Assembly (NCBI GenBank): GCA_965219925.1
Contig: OZ244795.1
Location: 1,240,001-1,304,000, forward strand
Direction: 5' to 3'
From: Bin87 sp965219925
GTDB lineage: Bacteria > Chloroflexota > Dehalococcoidia > Lucifugimonadales > UBA3495
Length of the DNA: 64,000 nucleotides
The translations under genes and the position numbers were made by a program. Shown piece after piece: positions 51,975 to 60,901 of the stretch. Below the pieces are notes generated by a model. That model was not told the origin of the DNA, made no database searches, and saw nothing but the letters and a program-made list of their open reading frames with translations. Numbering within the stretch: the stretch's first letter is position 1; every line of letters begins with the position of its first letter.

Positions 51975-53660
51975 TCAACTCACGCGGTAGAAATCCCCAC
52001 CGCCGGTCCAGCTGGCCCGCAGCGCTTTGCCCGCCACTACCGGTCCGAATTTGATCCGCTCTGCCGTGGGTTCTGCAACCGGGCCGACGCCAAACCAGCC
52101 GGCCTCTTGTTGGCTGTGTGATTCTTCGGTCAATGGTTCCTCGCCGCCGTTCGGCCAAGCCAGATACAGTCGTCCCCGGCGCAGGTAGATCCGGAAATTG
52201 GATACGTAGGGAGCGTGGCTCCGATAGTGGCCAGGCAACGCCTCCCAGATTCGGGGATACGGAACATAGTCAATGGTTGGGGATGCGTCCGCCCTGATGT
52301 ATACGTCTCCGCCGTGGTGAACTTCCTCGGCCAAAGACGCAGATCCGGCAGAACCCAAGAACCGGAACCGAAGGGGGAACGGGTCGAAGGAATCAGCGGG
52401 TACGACAAAGGTCTCGCCCGAGATGTGCTGCAAACGGACGCCGGCAAGTACCGGGGACCGATCCGGGGAATGTGCGTCAAGTATCAAGCGGTTGCCTTCG
52501 TTCCTGATGCTAAGCCGAGACTCTGAAACCTCATTGATGAAATCGCCGGCATACCGATTAGCGTCGGAAACCTCTTCGCGGTTGGGAGCGTCGGGCGGTG
52601 AGGGCATCGGCAACCCATCGCGAATTGCGGCCGCTGCCTGTAGCGCATAGAACGCCGGTGTGTATGTGTCCACGTCCGAGCCGGTACACAACAATGCGGC
52701 CGCCAGCGAATCGGTTTGGTCCACCAGCATAATGGCCCGAAACCCTACCGTGCTTCCTCCGTGTCCTATAAATCGGTGGCCGTCAGCCTGGTGTGAAATG
52801 ATTCCGAATCCGTAACCGTAGTCGTGCTCATATTGTGCGCCACGATTCATGGCGATAACAGGCGTGGTCATTTGCTGAAATGATTCGGCAGAAACCAGCT
52901 CCCGTTGCCCCGCGCGACCACCGTTAAGCCAAAGCCGGGCGTAGCTTGCCATATCTTCAATCGTGGCTGCCGGACTGCCGTCTCCGGCGTTGTATTCCAT
53001 CCATGTCGCTGGGATCAGTGTGTCGCCATTGCGATACGGGCGATCGTCATGGAGCGGCACGTACCCGATGGCCAGGCGGTGGCGATTGGCATGAGTGGCA
53101 ATCGGATCGGTTTGGGTCATGCCCGCCGGTTCCAGCACACGGCGGCGCAGGACGTTTCCATACGGAGCGCTCTCCAAATCCTCCAGCAGCCATCCCAATA
53201 GCTTGTAGCCGGTGTTGGAGTAATGGAACCGCTCACCGGGTTCCCATGCCGCCCGCGTGTAGCGCAGCGCGTAACCTTCATAGCGGGACGCCGGGGTGAA
53301 ATCTGTTCCTGCGGGAAAACCGGCCGTGTGGCTCATCACGTGGCGGAGTGTAACGGGCCCGTAGTTAGAGGGAAAAGCGAACCAGGGAAGATGCGTACTC
53401 AACGGCGCGTTCAGGTCGAGGCGTCCGGATTCAACGTGCTGCATCAATGCGAGGGCAGTCATAGATTTGCCAATGCTGCCGATCTGAAAAGTGGTGTCGG
53501 CTAGTACCGGTTGGCGGGCGGATACATCGGCATAGCCAAGCCTGGCCGTGTACAAGGTGCGGCGTCGATCAGTGATGACCAGCGCAAGCCCCGGTGCAGG
53601 AACTGCGGATTGCCACTGACTCAGATGCGAGGTTAGATCAGAATACCTTTCATCAACCAT
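51975..53660 (-). CDS. Class C beta-lactamase/serine hydrolase family protein
   Basis: A 561-residue protein. The N-terminal penicillin-binding-protein-like domain has SxxK in QIGSIGKSMTALAL, YSN in FHYSNTGYKLLG and HGG in FIGHGGSTVGF. MSHTAGFPAGTDF is the usual loop. An additional beta-rich C-terminal domain of about 200 residues (with FVVPADSFDPFPLRF) is typical of EstB/peptidase-like members. No signal peptide is visible at this start. Could be an esterase or D-amino peptidase; beta-lactam resistance is not implied. Confidence 0.85.
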   Translation of the reverse strand: MVDERYSDLTSHLSQWQSAVPAPGLALVITDRRRTLYTARLGYADVSARQPVLADTTFQIGSIGKSMTALALMQHVESGRLDLNAPLSTHLPWFAFPSNYGPVTLRHVMSHTAGFPAGTDFTPASRYEGYALRYTRAAWEPGERFHYSNTGYKLLGWLLEDLESAPYGNVLRRRVLEPAGMTQTDPIATHANRHRLAIGYVPLHDDRPYRNGDTLIPATWMEYNAGDGSPAATIEDMASYARLWLNGGRAGQRELVSAESFQQMTTPVIAMNRGAQYEHDYGYGFGIISHQADGHRFIGHGGSTVGFRAIMLVDQTDSLAAALLCTGSDVDTYTPAFYALQAAAAIRDGLPMPSPPDAPNREEVSDANRYAGDFINEVSESRLSIRNEGNRLILDAHSPDRSPVLAGVRLQHISGETFVVPADSFDPFPLRFRFLGSAGSASLAEEVHHGGDVYIRADASPTIDYVPYPRIWEALPGHYRSHAPYVSNFRIYLRRGRLYLAWPNGGEEPLTEESHSQQEAGWFGVGPVAEPTAERIKFGPVVAGKALRASWTGGGDFYRVS

Positions 53661-53665
53661 GTCGT

Positions 53666-54340
53666 TTAATGAAACATGTGGCGCATCAGAAAGGTGAATG
53701 CGTGAGCAATGCCCGAGGATTTCGACAGGCGGGCCGTGATGTACACATGACCGTGAGGGCCGCCGTTAATTCCAGCGTATCCCTGTCCGCGCAGCCTCAA
53801 CCGGGCGCCGTCGGCAACGCCGGCCGGTATGGTCGCCTGCAATCGTAATTCCTTGGGGATACGTTGCTTGCCGGCGCACCGCCAGCAGGCCCCCGCGGTA
53901 AGCGTTTCTTCGGGCTCGGTGCCGGTTCCACGACATCTGGGACAGGCTTCCAGCCGTTCGACCCAAAACGACTTGCGGGTTCCCTGGCGTGCTTCCCGGG
54001 GATTTATGAAAACGGAAACCTTCAAATCTTCGCCGGCTCGAGCATCGCGTGAATCGCCACCGCCTCTGGCAGCACGCTGGCGCGTCCGATTGACTGATCC
54101 GCGATTGTAGCGCCGCGCCGCCGCCCCGACGCCCAGGCTCCCCAGATCGTATTGCCGGCGACGCTGTGGGTCGGACAGGGTGCTGTAAGCCTCGTTGATC
54201 TGCTGCATTCGCGATTCTGCTTCCGGACCGGAATTGAGGTCAGGGTGGTAAAGGCGAACGAGCCTGCGGTAAGCCAGGCGAATTTCGTCAACCGTCGCGG
54301 TGCGGGGGATCCCTAAAATGCTGTAACAGTCCTGGGTCAT
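53666..54340 (-). CDS. Truncated DnaJ-like co-chaperone
   Basis: A 224-residue J-domain protein. The J domain has YSILGIPRTATVDEIRLAYRRL and the HPD in RLYHPDLNSG. After a charged linker comes a partial C-terminal fold with only two zinc motifs, CPRCRGTG and CWRCAG, instead of four, then IPAGVADGARLRLRGQGYAG. The second C-terminal domain and dimerisation region are missing compared with the usual 370 residues. It is separated by 5 bp from the serine hydrolase gene. Probably a DnaK partner with altered substrate binding. Confidence 0.82.
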   Translation of the reverse strand: MTQDCYSILGIPRTATVDEIRLAYRRLVRLYHPDLNSGPEAESRMQQINEAYSTLSDPQRRRQYDLGSLGVGAAARRYNRGSVNRTRQRAARGGGDSRDARAGEDLKVSVFINPREARQGTRKSFWVERLEACPRCRGTGTEPEETLTAGACWRCAGKQRIPKELRLQATIPAGVADGARLRLRGQGYAGINGGPHGHVYITARLSKSSGIAHAFTFLMRHMFH

Positions 54341-54513
54341 GGTCAGAAAGATACGCGGGCAGGGCACGAAGCGGTCTGTCGATCCCGCCTTGTGGTTGGG
54401 TTACCGGATATATTTAGCAGGGAATCGCAGCCGGACGGTCTATCCCTTCAGGAAATTGAATCCCGCCTCAGGATAACACGAGAGCCGCTTATCTACACGA
54501 CCACGGCAGCCAT

Positions 54514-54712
54514 CTCATGCGTACCCATTTTGTCAAACCAAACTGGCCTACTGTCATTGCGAGGAGCGCAGCCGCTCATGGTGAGCCTGTCGAACCACGT
54601 GGCAATCTCGTTGAGGTTGAAGGCACGTCGGCAAACCACCATTGTTACGGCGACGAGATTGCCACCCCCGTATCAAGTACGGGGTCGCAATGACAAAATG
54701 GGTACGCATGAG
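54514..54712. repeat. MITE-like element, family R, copy 9 with perfect ends
   Basis: 199 bp with perfect 21-bp inverted ends: CTCATGCGTACCC... at 54514-54534 and its complement at 54692-54712. Here both ends changed together (CATTTTGTC with GACAAAATG), whereas other copies read CACTTTGTC. Flanks CGGCAGCCAT and CCGCAGCAGT agree in 8 of 10. It lies just upstream of tRNA-Pro. Confidence 0.8.
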
Positions 54713-54767
54713 CCGCAGCAGTAAGTTGCGCCCCAAAATTCCGTATGCTATCTTGGAAAGGTCGGGA

Positions 54768-54844
54768 CGGGGCGTAGCGCAGCCCGGTAGCGCACCTGCA
54801 TGGGGTGCAGGGGGTCGCCAGTTCGAATCTGGCCGCCCCGACCA
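54768..54844 (+). tRNA. tRNA-Pro (anticodon GGG)
   Basis: Acceptor CGGGGCG/CGCCCCG, anticodon stem CCTGC/GCAGG around ATGGGGT, T-arm with TTCGAAT, and encoded CCA. Single-gene unit followed by a terminator. Confidence 0.95.
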
Positions 54845-54863
54845 TTTCATTTCTCCCAAGTTG

Positions 54864-54890
54864 AGAGGGACGCAACCAGCGTCCCTCTTT
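54864..54890 (+). terminator. Rho-independent terminator after tRNA-Pro
   Basis: Ten-base-pair perfect stem AGAGGGACGC (54864-54873) with GCGTCCCTCT (54879-54888), five-base loop, ending in TTT. Placed 19 bp after the tRNA. Confidence 0.88.
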
Positions 54891-54952
54891 GCCGTTCAAC
54901 CGGCCCAGCCCGCGCAGACGGCCAGGTGCGGGGCATATCGGATTGCTCGATC

Positions 54953-55714
54953 TCACATTGCAGTGCGTCCCCCGTCGACCACCACCTCGCTGCCGGTTAC
55001 GAACGAGGATTCGTCGGACGCCAGGTAGATGACCGCAAAGGCGATATCTTCCGGTCGACCGATTCGCCCCAGGGGCGTGCGTTGGCGTTGCTGTTCATCA
55101 GTTAACGCGCCACGACCCCGACGAGACTCCACCAGCATAGGAGTGTCAATGGGGCCCGGATGCACCGAGTTGCACCGGATGCCATCCCGGGCGTGCTGAA
55201 TCGCCGTGGACTTGGTGAACAGGCGCACCGCGCCCTTGGTGCTGCTGTATCCGGCCAGGTTGTAGTCGTTTCCGACCAAACCGGCAGTGGATGAGATATT
55301 GACGATGCTGCCACCGCCAGCGTCGCGCATTGCGCCCAGGGAAGCCTTGGTACCCAGAAATACGCCTTTCGCGTTGACATCGAATAAACGATCCCACTCT
55401 TCGACCGTCATCTCTTCGATGGTGCGACCCAGCACTATACCGGCGTTATTCACCAGAACATCCAGCTTGCCGTATTCCGAAACTGCCCGGTTGACGGCCG
55501 CCGCCCAGTCTGCCTCGCTGGTGACATCCAGATGGACGTAGGTGGCCTGGCCGCCCAACTCCCGTATTTCTGCCTCAACCATGCGCCCGTCATCGTCCAG
55601 AATATCGCCGAATACCACGCACGCACCCTCGGAGGCGAACATTCTGGCTTCGGCCGCTCCCTGGCCTCGAGCGCCACCACTAATCAAAGCCACCTTGCCA
55701 TCCAGTCTGCCCAT
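54953..55714 (-). CDS. SDR family oxidoreductase (cyclohexanol-type)
   Basis: Classical short-chain dehydrogenase of 253 residues. The cofactor motif is ALISGGARGQGAAEARMF, then NNAGIVLGRTI and ISSTAGLVGNDYNLAGYSSTKGA with the YxxxK catalytic pair. HPGPIDTPM is the usual late motif. ATG at 55714 has an AGGAGG site; longer frames do not. The spelling GGARGQG is typical of 2,5-dichloro-diol or cyclohexanol dehydrogenase relatives. It lies next to an LLM oxidoreductase, suggesting a degradative role. Confidence 0.92.
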   Translation of the reverse strand: MGRLDGKVALISGGARGQGAAEARMFASEGACVVFGDILDDDGRMVEAEIRELGGQATYVHLDVTSEADWAAAVNRAVSEYGKLDVLVNNAGIVLGRTIEEMTVEEWDRLFDVNAKGVFLGTKASLGAMRDAGGGSIVNISSTAGLVGNDYNLAGYSSTKGAVRLFTKSTAIQHARDGIRCNSVHPGPIDTPMLVESRRGRGALTDEQQRQRTPLGRIGRPEDIAFAVIYLASDESSFVTGSEVVVDGGRTAM

Positions 55715-55802
55715 GATTGTCGCCTCCTGTAAATGATGGTTAGCTGGGTACAGATCGATCAACCAACGCGCCGGTCCGACGTGTCGGCGCTGACAGGACT
55801 CG

Positions 55803-56711
55803 CTACCCGTTGATGACTTCCCTGAACTCTCGGATCGCGTTGATGTGGGCATCGGGAGTATTCAGGTTGGCAGACATGGTGTTCACCGAGAAGTGAGTGG
55901 CGCCCAGCCCGCGCCAAGTTTCAGCGGTGGACTGCCAATACTCCGGATCACCATCCGAGTAGTTGACCCGGGGTTCCATGCCCAGGGCGTCCGGGTCTCG
56001 GCCGGCGTCCGCCGCAGCCTGGCGGACTCTGGCGATGGTGGCAGCCGCCATGGGGTCGTCGGACTGAAATTGCGGGAACCAGCCATCAGCACACCGTCCC
56101 ACCCTACTGAGCACACGGTCGGGCGGGATAGGTCCGCGCCCACGGCTGCCGGCTCCCATCCAGATTGGGATTGGCCGTTGCACGGGAGGGGGGTTGATCC
56201 CGGCATGAGTAATGTTGTGGTACTTGCCGTGATAATCGACGACTTCTTCGGTCCAGAGTCGACGCAGCAATTCCATCTGTTCCTCGGCTCTCCGTCCCCG
56301 CGTGGAAAAATCTTCGCCCAACGCCTCGTACTCGACGTGGTTCCAACCTACGCCGATGCCCAACCTTAATCGCCCGCCGCTCAATATATCGACCTCGGCA
56401 GCTTGCTTGGCGACGAGAGCGGTTTGCCTTTGGCCCAGGATAAGGATCGCCGAAACGAGCTCTACCCTGGTGGTGAGCGCAGCCATGTATCCGAAAGCAA
56501 CGAAGATCTCGTGAAACATGCTGTCTTTCGTGTAGCTGCCCGTCCACGGCTGATGGTAAGCGGTATCGGCTCCCAGAACATGGTCATAGGCAATGATGTG
56601 AGCGAATCCAAGTTGCTCAGCCGCCTGCACGTAATCCCGAACGGCAATTGGGTCGGCTCCTATCTCAGTCTGGGGAAACACTACTCCAATCTGCATTTGT
56701 TGATCCGGCAT
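55803..56711 (-). CDS. Luciferase-like (LLM class) F420/FMN-dependent oxidoreductase
   Basis: TIM-barrel bacterial-luciferase-family protein of 302 residues. Conserved segments are MQIGVVFPQTEIGADP, HIIAYDHVLGADT, VELVSAILILGQRQTALVAKQAAEVDILSGGRLRLGIGVGW and IPIWMGAGSRG. The R-G-R-A-E-EQ helix follows. The family uses F420 or FMN with a variety of substrates. GGAGG lies before the ATG. It is upstream of the SDR gene on the same strand with 88 bp between. Confidence 0.9.
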   Translation of the reverse strand: MPDQQMQIGVVFPQTEIGADPIAVRDYVQAAEQLGFAHIIAYDHVLGADTAYHQPWTGSYTKDSMFHEIFVAFGYMAALTTRVELVSAILILGQRQTALVAKQAAEVDILSGGRLRLGIGVGWNHVEYEALGEDFSTRGRRAEEQMELLRRLWTEEVVDYHGKYHNITHAGINPPPVQRPIPIWMGAGSRGRGPIPPDRVLSRVGRCADGWFPQFQSDDPMAAATIARVRQAAADAGRDPDALGMEPRVNYSDGDPEYWQSTAETWRGLGATHFSVNTMSANLNTPDAHINAIREFREVING

Positions 56712-56820
56712 ACCAATCCTCCAAGCGCCTGGGGATAAATGACTTGGATGCGATTGTACAGTGCCCTCAGAGGGGCGGCAATTCAGGGGAGCCCGGGATA
56801 CGGCGGAATTCGCGCCGGCA

Positions 56821-57015
56821 TCATGGTGTGGCCCAAACCAGATTCCAGATCAGGAAAAATGCTATGACAGCGCACCATCCCAACACAATGCAGATCCGGT
56901 ATAGCCGCGTGAACCACAGATATTCCCACACTGGCAACCTGCGCTCGCGAGCTCTGGCTGAATCAGAATCGGCGCTGGCCCAAATCCAATTGCCGATCCG
57001 GTTAATTCCAATCAT
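56821..57015 (-). CDS. Small single-span membrane protein, uncertain
   Basis: A possible 64-residue protein with a basic N-terminal half and one hydrophobic segment (YRICIVLGWCAVIAFFLIWNLVWA). It has no recognised motif and no strong ribosome site. It is the only candidate gene in the 372-bp gap between the LLM gene and the ABC ATPase gene, in the same direction as both. Could also be non-coding. Confidence 0.35.
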   Translation of the reverse strand: MIGINRIGNWIWASADSDSARARERRLPVWEYLWFTRLYRICIVLGWCAVIAFFLIWNLVWATP

Positions 57016-57083
57016 GGCCGTTCACTAAAACGATGGATTTGGCGATCCGGATGCTCAAGCTGTGCTGATACATTGTGTTCAGG

Positions 57084-57839
57084 TTAGAGGATCTGAGAAA
57101 GGAAATGCTTAACCCGTTCGTGGCGCGGGTTGTTAAAAAATTCATCGGGTGGTTGGTCTTCGACAATCTGGCCCTCATCAAACATCACGATGCGGTCCGC
57201 TACTTCGCGGGCAAACGCCAGTTCGTGGGTAACCGCCAGGATGGTCATGTGCGACGCCGCCAATTCGTGCATTACTTCGAGCACCTCCTTGATCATCTCC
57301 GGGTCCAGCGCGGAGGTTGGCTCGTCGAAGAGCATGATGTTGGGTTGCATGGCGAGGGCCCGGGCGATGGCGACGCGCTGCTGTTGTCCACCAGAAAGTT
57401 GCGCCGGATATTTGTCAGCCTGTTCCGGGATTCCCACCCTTTCCAGGAGTTCCATCGCAGCCGATTCGGCTTGCCTCGCCGGAATTTTGCGCACTTTGGA
57501 AGGCGCCAGCGTGATGTTCTCCATGACGGTGAGATGCGGGAACAGGTTGAAGGACTGAAACACCATCCCCACGTCTCGGCGAATTGTATCGATGTTGCGC
57601 ACGTCGTTGGACAGTTCGATGCCGTCCACGAAGATTTCGCCCCGCTGGTGCTGCTCCAGGCGGTTCAGAGTGCGTATGAAGGTGGACTTGCCGGATCCGG
57701 AAGGCCCGATGATTACGACAACTTCGCCGCGTTTGACGGTGGTCGTAATGCCCCGCAAAGCGTGGAAATTGCCAAACCACTTATGAACGTCGTTGCAGAC
57801 GATGATGTTGTCGGTTGCGGCGGCAGTATCAGCGCTCAT
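57084..57839 (-). CDS. Amino-acid ABC transporter ATP-binding protein (AapP/GlnQ type)
   Basis: ATPase of a polar amino-acid importer, 251 residues. Walker A GPSGSGKST, Q-loop MVFQSFNLFPHLTV, signature LSGGQQQR, Walker B MLFDEPTSALD and H-loop AVTHE are complete. HKWFGNFHALRGI is typical of GlnQ/AapP. ATG at 57839 has GGAGG upstream. Last gene of the transporter run, after the coiled-coil gene. Confidence 0.95.
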   Translation of the reverse strand: MSADTAAATDNIIVCNDVHKWFGNFHALRGITTTVKRGEVVVIIGPSGSGKSTFIRTLNRLEQHQRGEIFVDGIELSNDVRNIDTIRRDVGMVFQSFNLFPHLTVMENITLAPSKVRKIPARQAESAAMELLERVGIPEQADKYPAQLSGGQQQRVAIARALAMQPNIMLFDEPTSALDPEMIKEVLEVMHELAASHMTILAVTHELAFAREVADRIVMFDEGQIVEDQPPDEFFNNPRHERVKHFLSQIL

Positions 57840-57876
57840 AGTCGCGCCTCCGTTATGTGTTGGCCAGGTGAAGGAA

Positions 57877-58266
57877 TTACGCGGTTTCGGAGCGTTGGCG
57901 TTCCTGGGCCAGCTGCTCTTCCAACCGCCGGATGAGGGCCACGGCTTCGTCACGTTCTTTCCTTGCTTCAGCCAGCAATTTTCTTTCTTCGTCCAGTTTC
58001 CGTTCCGCTTCAATGCGACGGCCCGATTCTCTCCAGTAAAGCATTACGTCCGGCCCTCCTACGATGCCATTCGCCAGCAGCACGGCGGTCATTATCCGAA
58101 TCATCAATTCGCCCGAAGTTAGTCCGCTTCCCCATAGCTGACGGCATAAGTAATTGCGCCGATTAACACGTCCAGCGAGATATAAAATGCCACCCACGCC
58201 AGGCGACGCCAAAGCGCCCCCAATTGCCTCAATCCTGTCCAGCCATTTTAGCAGAATTCTCTGCAA
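57877..58266 (-). CDS. Coiled-coil membrane-associated protein of unknown function inside the ABC operon
   Basis: A 129-residue protein placed between permease and ATPase genes. The first part has a short hydrophobic stretch (GVGGILYLAGRV) and a second at about residues 55-70 (IRIMTAVLLANGIVGG). Residues about 80-125 form a continuous charged coiled coil (ERKLDEERKLLAEARKERDEA...). No known family was recognised. Gaps of 8 bp to the permease and 37 bp to the ATPase indicate co-transcription. It might tether or regulate the ATPase, but this is only inference. Confidence 0.65.
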   Translation of the reverse strand: MQRILLKWLDRIEAIGGALASPGVGGILYLAGRVNRRNYLCRQLWGSGLTSGELMIRIMTAVLLANGIVGGPDVMLYWRESGRRIEAERKLDEERKLLAEARKERDEAVALIRRLEEQLAQERQRSETA

Positions 58267-58274
58267 TACCTGGA

Positions 58275-59540
58275 CTATCTGACGCCCACGCCGAGATGCC
58301 GTTCAACTCGTCCGCTGATGTACGACATTCCGTAGGTAAACACCCAGAACACCAGCGCGAGAAAGATGAAGAGCTCCCTCACGTTATCCAGGTACGGTAG
58401 AGTGCCATTTTCGACGTAAGTCGTGGCGAACTTGCGGCTGAGTTCCAATATGTCCAGCATCCCGATGATGTACACCAGGGTGGTATCTTTGAACAGCGCG
58501 ATGAATTGGCCCACGATGGTGGGAATTACGTTGTGGATAGCCTGGGGCAGCGAGATGAACATTGTCGTTTGCCATTGGGGCAATCCCAGGGCGCGAGCCG
58601 CCTCCTCCTGACCGGGATCGAGGGCCTGCAATCCTCCCCGGATGTTCTCCGCCATATAGGCCGCGCTGAACAGTGTGATGATGATGGCCGCCCGGAGCAC
58701 CGAGTTCAGCGGGAAGTTTGCCGGGAATGCCAACGGCACCAGCACCTGGGACATAAACAGCAGAGTGATTAGCGGCACCCCGCGGAACACCTCGATGAAC
58801 ACCACGCACAGCAGTTTGACCACCGGCAACCGGCTGCGCCGTCCCAGCGCCAGCGCAATCCCGATGGGAAAGCTTACTACAATGCCGGCCACCGCCAACA
58901 GCAGATTCAGCATCAACCCGCCCCAATGCAATACCGAGACCGGTTGCAGGCCGGGCACTCCGGGAAGACCTCGGAGTAACACCAGCGTCAACAGGAACGC
59001 AAGCACGCTAATGGTGGCTACCCAACGCCAGGCGCCCAAAGGCGTGTAACGGCCCAGAGCCCAGCCCACCAGCAGCGACGGTATGTTTGCCAGCAGCAGC
59101 AGGCGCACATCCCACCCCATCCGCTCCAGACTGTAGGGAAGGAATGCAAAGAGCGAGATCACTACAACGACCATAATGGCAATGCGCCTGGCAATGCCGC
59201 CGCCGGCGACTACCCAGGTCATTCCCAACAACAGAGTCACCATCATCAAGGCAACTTGAGGCCGCCAGAAACAGTTCTGTCCTGAACAGGCCGACTCAGC
59301 GTTGTACTGGCCGATTATCAACAGACCGCCCAGGGTCGAAATAACCGTGAAGTCGGCGTCTATCAGCAACCACTTCAAACCGTACCAGAGGACCAGGGCC
59401 GCCAGGCCGCCGACCAGCAACGTGAGGGCGCTGTTGTACCAGTTGCTGAACAGGTTGGCGCGAACCCAACCTGCCAGTCCCGTTTCTCGGCGGGGTGGCG
59501 GCAAAGCCTCTGGAGGTAGGGAGTCAGGAACGGTGGCCAT
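58275..59540 (-). CDS. General amino-acid ABC transporter permease (AapM type)
   Basis: Large permease of 421 residues with about eight membrane segments. The long N-terminal region with several spans is typical of AapM/BztC. The EAA-like loop is LQALDPGQEEAARALGLPQWQTTMFISLPQA. IEVFRGVPLITLLFMSQV is the usual GlnP-type motif. It starts 3 bp after the AapQ-type gene. Confidence 0.93.
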   Translation of the reverse strand: MATVPDSLPPEALPPPRRETGLAGWVRANLFSNWYNSALTLLVGGLAALVLWYGLKWLLIDADFTVISTLGGLLIIGQYNAESACSGQNCFWRPQVALMMVTLLLGMTWVVAGGGIARRIAIMVVVVISLFAFLPYSLERMGWDVRLLLLANIPSLLVGWALGRYTPLGAWRWVATISVLAFLLTLVLLRGLPGVPGLQPVSVLHWGGLMLNLLLAVAGIVVSFPIGIALALGRRSRLPVVKLLCVVFIEVFRGVPLITLLFMSQVLVPLAFPANFPLNSVLRAAIIITLFSAAYMAENIRGGLQALDPGQEEAARALGLPQWQTTMFISLPQAIHNVIPTIVGQFIALFKDTTLVYIIGMLDILELSRKFATTYVENGTLPYLDNVRELFIFLALVFWVFTYGMSYISGRVERHLGVGVR

Positions 59541-59543
59541 CGG

Positions 59544-60752
59544 TTATCTTCTCACAATCCTGATACGGCGGTTGTACAAGTTGCCTATCAGCGAGTAGGA
59601 CAGGCTCATCGCCAGGTAGGCGGCCATGATCAGGATGAAAATAGAGACCGCCGGCGCGGTCTGTGTCATGGTTTTGGCTACACTGGTCAGGTCGGAATAA
59701 CCGATTGCCCCGGCCAGGCTGCTGTTTTTGGTTAGGTTGAGGCACTGGCTTATCAACGGTGGGATGATCACGCGTAACGCCTGGGGAAACGTGACGCTAC
59801 GCAGGGTTCTCATGGTTGACAGCCCCAACGCGCGGGCGGCTTCAGTTTGTCCGCGCCCCACCGACTGGATGCCGGCGCGGACGATTTCGGCAATGAATGA
59901 CGAGGTGTACAGCACCAGCCCAATCTGCAGGGCCAGCAGGCCGCCGGAGATGGTGAACCCGCCGGCTATCCGCCCGAAAGTGCCCTCCTGGGGCGCCGGC
60001 TGCGAGATAACAAAGGGCGCGCTGCCGGCAAGACTGATGACCAACCAGGCCGCCGCTCCGATGATTACGGCGGCGGCAAAGCCGGCTATGAACGGATAGG
60101 AGGCAACGCCGGTTGCGATTTCCCGCTGGGTCAGCCGGCGATGGATAACCACCCAGGCGACGACGGCGACCGCCGCAAAGACCAGCCACGCAATCCCCGC
60201 GGCCCATCCCTGGGGGAAGGGGAACGGCATGGATATGCCCCCGTTGTTTACGTACAACCGATTGGCGATGACATATCCCTCCCGCACCGGGGGCAGGGCC
60301 AGCACGATATAGAACCAGAAGTACAACTGGATCAGCAGGGGGACGTTGCGAAAGAACTCGATATACACCAGCGACAGTTTCGCCACCAGCCAGTTACCCG
60401 ACAGCCGGGAGACGCCGACGAATATTCCCACCAGCGTGGCCAGAATGACGCCAACGATTGACACAAAGATGGTGTTGACCGCCGCGACGCCGAAAGCATA
60501 GAGGAAGGAATCCGACTGTTGGTCGTAGGGCAGGATGTGCTGGCCAATGGGCGTCTGGTAAGCGCGGGACAGGAAGCTGAACCCGTAGGGAATTTCCCGC
60601 TCTTCGATTGCGTTGGCGATATTGAAGAAAAACCAGGCAACCAGAAACACCACCAGAAAACCCGACACGATTTGCGCTGCCCACTGGATTACCAAGGCGT
60701 GACGCCAGACCGGGATGCCCTGGTAGGTTAACCTGCTCTGTATCGTCGTCAT
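59544..60752 (-). CDS. General amino-acid ABC transporter permease (AapQ type)
   Basis: Permease of 402 residues with about eight spans. FFRNVPLLIQLYFWFY and the EAA loop GQTEAARALGLSTMRTLRSVTFPQALRVIIPPL are diagnostic of the AapQ/BztB group. A soluble-looking insertion with YVNNGGISMPFPFPQGW is typical. ATG at 60752 (MTTIQSRLTYQG) was chosen; the longer frame from 60788 lacks a site. Confidence 0.93.
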   Translation of the reverse strand: MTTIQSRLTYQGIPVWRHALVIQWAAQIVSGFLVVFLVAWFFFNIANAIEEREIPYGFSFLSRAYQTPIGQHILPYDQQSDSFLYAFGVAAVNTIFVSIVGVILATLVGIFVGVSRLSGNWLVAKLSLVYIEFFRNVPLLIQLYFWFYIVLALPPVREGYVIANRLYVNNGGISMPFPFPQGWAAGIAWLVFAAVAVVAWVVIHRRLTQREIATGVASYPFIAGFAAAVIIGAAAWLVISLAGSAPFVISQPAPQEGTFGRIAGGFTISGGLLALQIGLVLYTSSFIAEIVRAGIQSVGRGQTEAARALGLSTMRTLRSVTFPQALRVIIPPLISQCLNLTKNSSLAGAIGYSDLTSVAKTMTQTAPAVSIFILIMAAYLAMSLSYSLIGNLYNRRIRIVRR

Positions 60753-60800
60753 AAGTGTTTGATGGCGCCGGGTTCGGCTTGGGCACATTCTAACTTATTG

Positions 60801-60859
60801 CGGGTGGCGGTTCACCCGGCGCAAAGATAACCGTAGGGGCGGGTCTTGAAACCCGCCCC
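60801..60859 (-). other. Intercistronic hairpins between binding-protein and permease genes
   Basis: Two perfect stems: GGGGCGGGT/ACCCGCCCC (60836-60844 with 60851-60859) and CGGGTG/CACCCG (60801-60806 with 60813-60818). No T-run follows on the minus strand, so they may stabilise the upstream binding-protein mRNA or reduce read-through. Confidence 0.55.
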
Positions 60860-60901
60860 GATTAGGTTCGCATTCAGGATGCGGCAAATGTCGCCGTTGG
60901 A

